A stretch of 64,000 bases of DNA, from contig BLSF01000011.1 in assembly GCA_012862575.1 (NCBI GenBank), positions 248,001-312,000 of the forward strand. The letters are read 5' to 3'. The stretch's first letter is position 1. Each line of letters begins with the position of its first letter. Below are positions 63,801-64,000 of this stretch, piece after piece. The notes under the pieces are model-generated. The model was not told where the DNA came from and searched no databases. It worked only from the letters and a program-made list of their open reading frames with translations. Source of the DNA: Parietichytrium sp. I65-24A. Taxonomy: Eukaryota > Sar > Bigyra > Thraustochytrida > Thraustochytriidae. The position numbers and the translations under genes are program-made.

Positions 63801-64000
63801 CCAACTACTGGAACGGGGCATCGTTCAGGTTTTTTTACTCTCTACATTCCATCCCATGTGTTGGATTCCAGGTCTCGCTGGAGGGCAAGAGCGTCGTTTA
63901 CTCTGGTGATACGTTCTACGATCCTCCGGCGCTACAAAAGATGCACGAGGCAGGAACTTTGAGCAAGGCGAGGTTGGACGCCCTGCTCGATTTTCCATGG
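60821..64000 (+). CDS. MBL-fold cyclic-nucleotide phosphodiesterase-like protein (GbpA/PdeD type), N-terminal part
   Basis: The frame runs open from an ATG at 60821 to the window end, 1060 residues with no stop. The N-terminus (1-50) is Lys/Ser/Asn-rich from a repeat (AAG AGC AAC units). Residues about 50-420 are disordered and charged. A conserved-looking domain at about 436-540 (LPRGGVYVMTSVGPVQFGMP, then VNVCEIEFPAFFNYFVLM) is followed by more linker with an acidic run near 710. The metallo-beta-lactamase core begins at about 880: THCHADHDAG supplies His934, His936, Asp938 and His939, and SLHSIPCVGF supplies His1009. YSGDTFYD supplies Asp1030, so the metal ligands seen are intact. The HCHADHDAG form is that of Dictyostelium GbpA/GbpB-type phosphodiesterases, where cyclic-nucleotide-binding domains follow the MBL domain; here they would lie beyond the window. 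Confidence 0.82.
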   Translation, partial: MRGTGNGKKKKSERLKSMKSAKSNKSNKSNKSNKSNKSSSGRRSIGSSSSSSSSSMSGTLTSEEVDRHARSAESVHSQRSRNSEAKMSRKKTLAQLEEEGARMQSDSNFSWCTKNLFSEESDELEDDTDGSVAASSRCDEDVRLEEYLDDEIGAAQVDDESPTQVEGKGEGVQKKSSRESVRKVNVQARINSTVRKQLADLMLRQNALDSIVHSPQLKDAAEGKRRVAGLRKASSTNVPPTEQSAGRGPLMRRPSRSPRKKSSIWSELSIKGPDDGKEGESDEVTADRKPENGSSMRAFAGSLSSKLSKIVSNSKSSVDSTYVDTFLDTEDSGDSLDAVLRRDSTETFASAHTSAEKKSQVVKTTTRSPMPPRKEPPPEPDRTGPLPDEEKKAGRMTSFMMNVSKFLSAYQKKTLKQKDSKSLQRQRKREQRQSLRLGDLIHYLPRGGVYVMTSVGPVQFGMPPETVKDSMEMGLRVPSVYVVPRERFNLSAGVNVCEIEFPAFFNYFVLMKSTTLITYEDCYEDLLTIMSEALNGPNSRFLFADQEYSSMCPESLRSACPDHYAEILHFRAPSRSPDGKQKLLDVETLLDIRFFDENGRCDLGEGVYVFDDEENSRFELQDEGMQRRIDIQQPGLTRMSQTSSRPMSVRSYHRNGSFADDGMISSHNSQSSRVKSARASHTVSKSDEQERNSGKELSDQNMDAEEEEEEEDELEIKGIIITYRDAESCTIPHASALDTHDEMITNGREDGLRGSQVAAALEAMANENSRVDAGRQRVLSEPSPDSGSMSRNRNGQAKPPQARKARKSLVKIGERSATSKKEETKHMSLSSDARISVDKVRAIELEEPPPIPVGIHQWRTSTRSQQRTDAFQIPKFGLTVLGNSHGFDPAGSTSGFVLWVNGQGVMVDPPPHSTNLLLEAGIQPNAITAIILTHCHADHDAGLFQKMITENKVTLMTTVTVFESFKRKYAAVSGLKPEFIQQLVQFRPMFLEEPNYWNGASFRFFYSLHSIPCVGFQVSLEGKSVVYSGDTFYDPPALQKMHEAGTLSKARLDALLDFPW

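Overview
This is a nuclear window from a protist. The genes are mostly single-exon, with a few short GTRAGT...CAG introns (58-147 nt), and they are dense on both strands and separated by simple-repeat-rich spacers. The gene set contains a folate-biopterin-transporter family carrier, a Dictyostelium GbpA-like metallo-beta-lactamase (MBL) phosphodiesterase, Ric8, kinesins, EF-hand proteins, long coiled coils, TAF9 and SERCA. It fits a flagellate stramenopile-like organism, possibly a labyrinthulomycete. That assignment is inference, because no marker gene settles it. I saw no tRNA, rRNA, CRISPR or transposon with recognisable coding sequence.

Layout. 1-10.7 kb: the N-terminal part of a kinesin (minus) lies head-to-head with a 2163-aa EF-hand/coiled-coil protein that carries a degenerate kinesin motor fold, followed by a J-domain protein. 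10.7-16.35 kb: a long spacer. 16.35-28 kb: a heavily codon-biased membrane carrier, a coiled-coil protein, a K+-selective CNG/EAG-like channel (minus), a lysine/serine-rich orphan (minus) and the splicing factor GPKOW. 28-37 kb: a three-exon Ric8 gene (minus), a mitochondrial lipoyl-domain protein fused to a Kgd4/MRPS36-like tail, a 1.1-kb tandem duplication with an N at its junction, and a second CNG/EAG-like channel. 37-48.5 kb: a SERCA-type Ca2+ pump (minus), a secreted orphan (minus), a large acidic helical-repeat protein and a TRAF-type zinc-finger protein (minus). 48.5-53 kb: a spacer with microsatellites. 53-64 kb: a RhoGEF with PDZ and duplicated PH modules, two-exon TAF9, a degenerate mitochondrial-carrier protein with a thioredoxin-like tail (minus), and the N-terminal 1060 residues of an MBL-fold cyclic-nucleotide phosphodiesterase-like protein that runs off the window.

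How the genes may relate. Several belong to ion, cyclic-nucleotide and G-protein signalling (two channels, Ca2+ pump, Ric8, RhoGEF, MBL phosphodiesterase), but they are independently transcribed neighbours and not an operon. The most unusual item is the lipoyl/E4 fusion at 31145-31861. It appears to put a swinging-arm lipoyl domain and the E3-recruiting adaptor of the 2-oxoglutarate dehydrogenase complex in one mitochondrial polypeptide.
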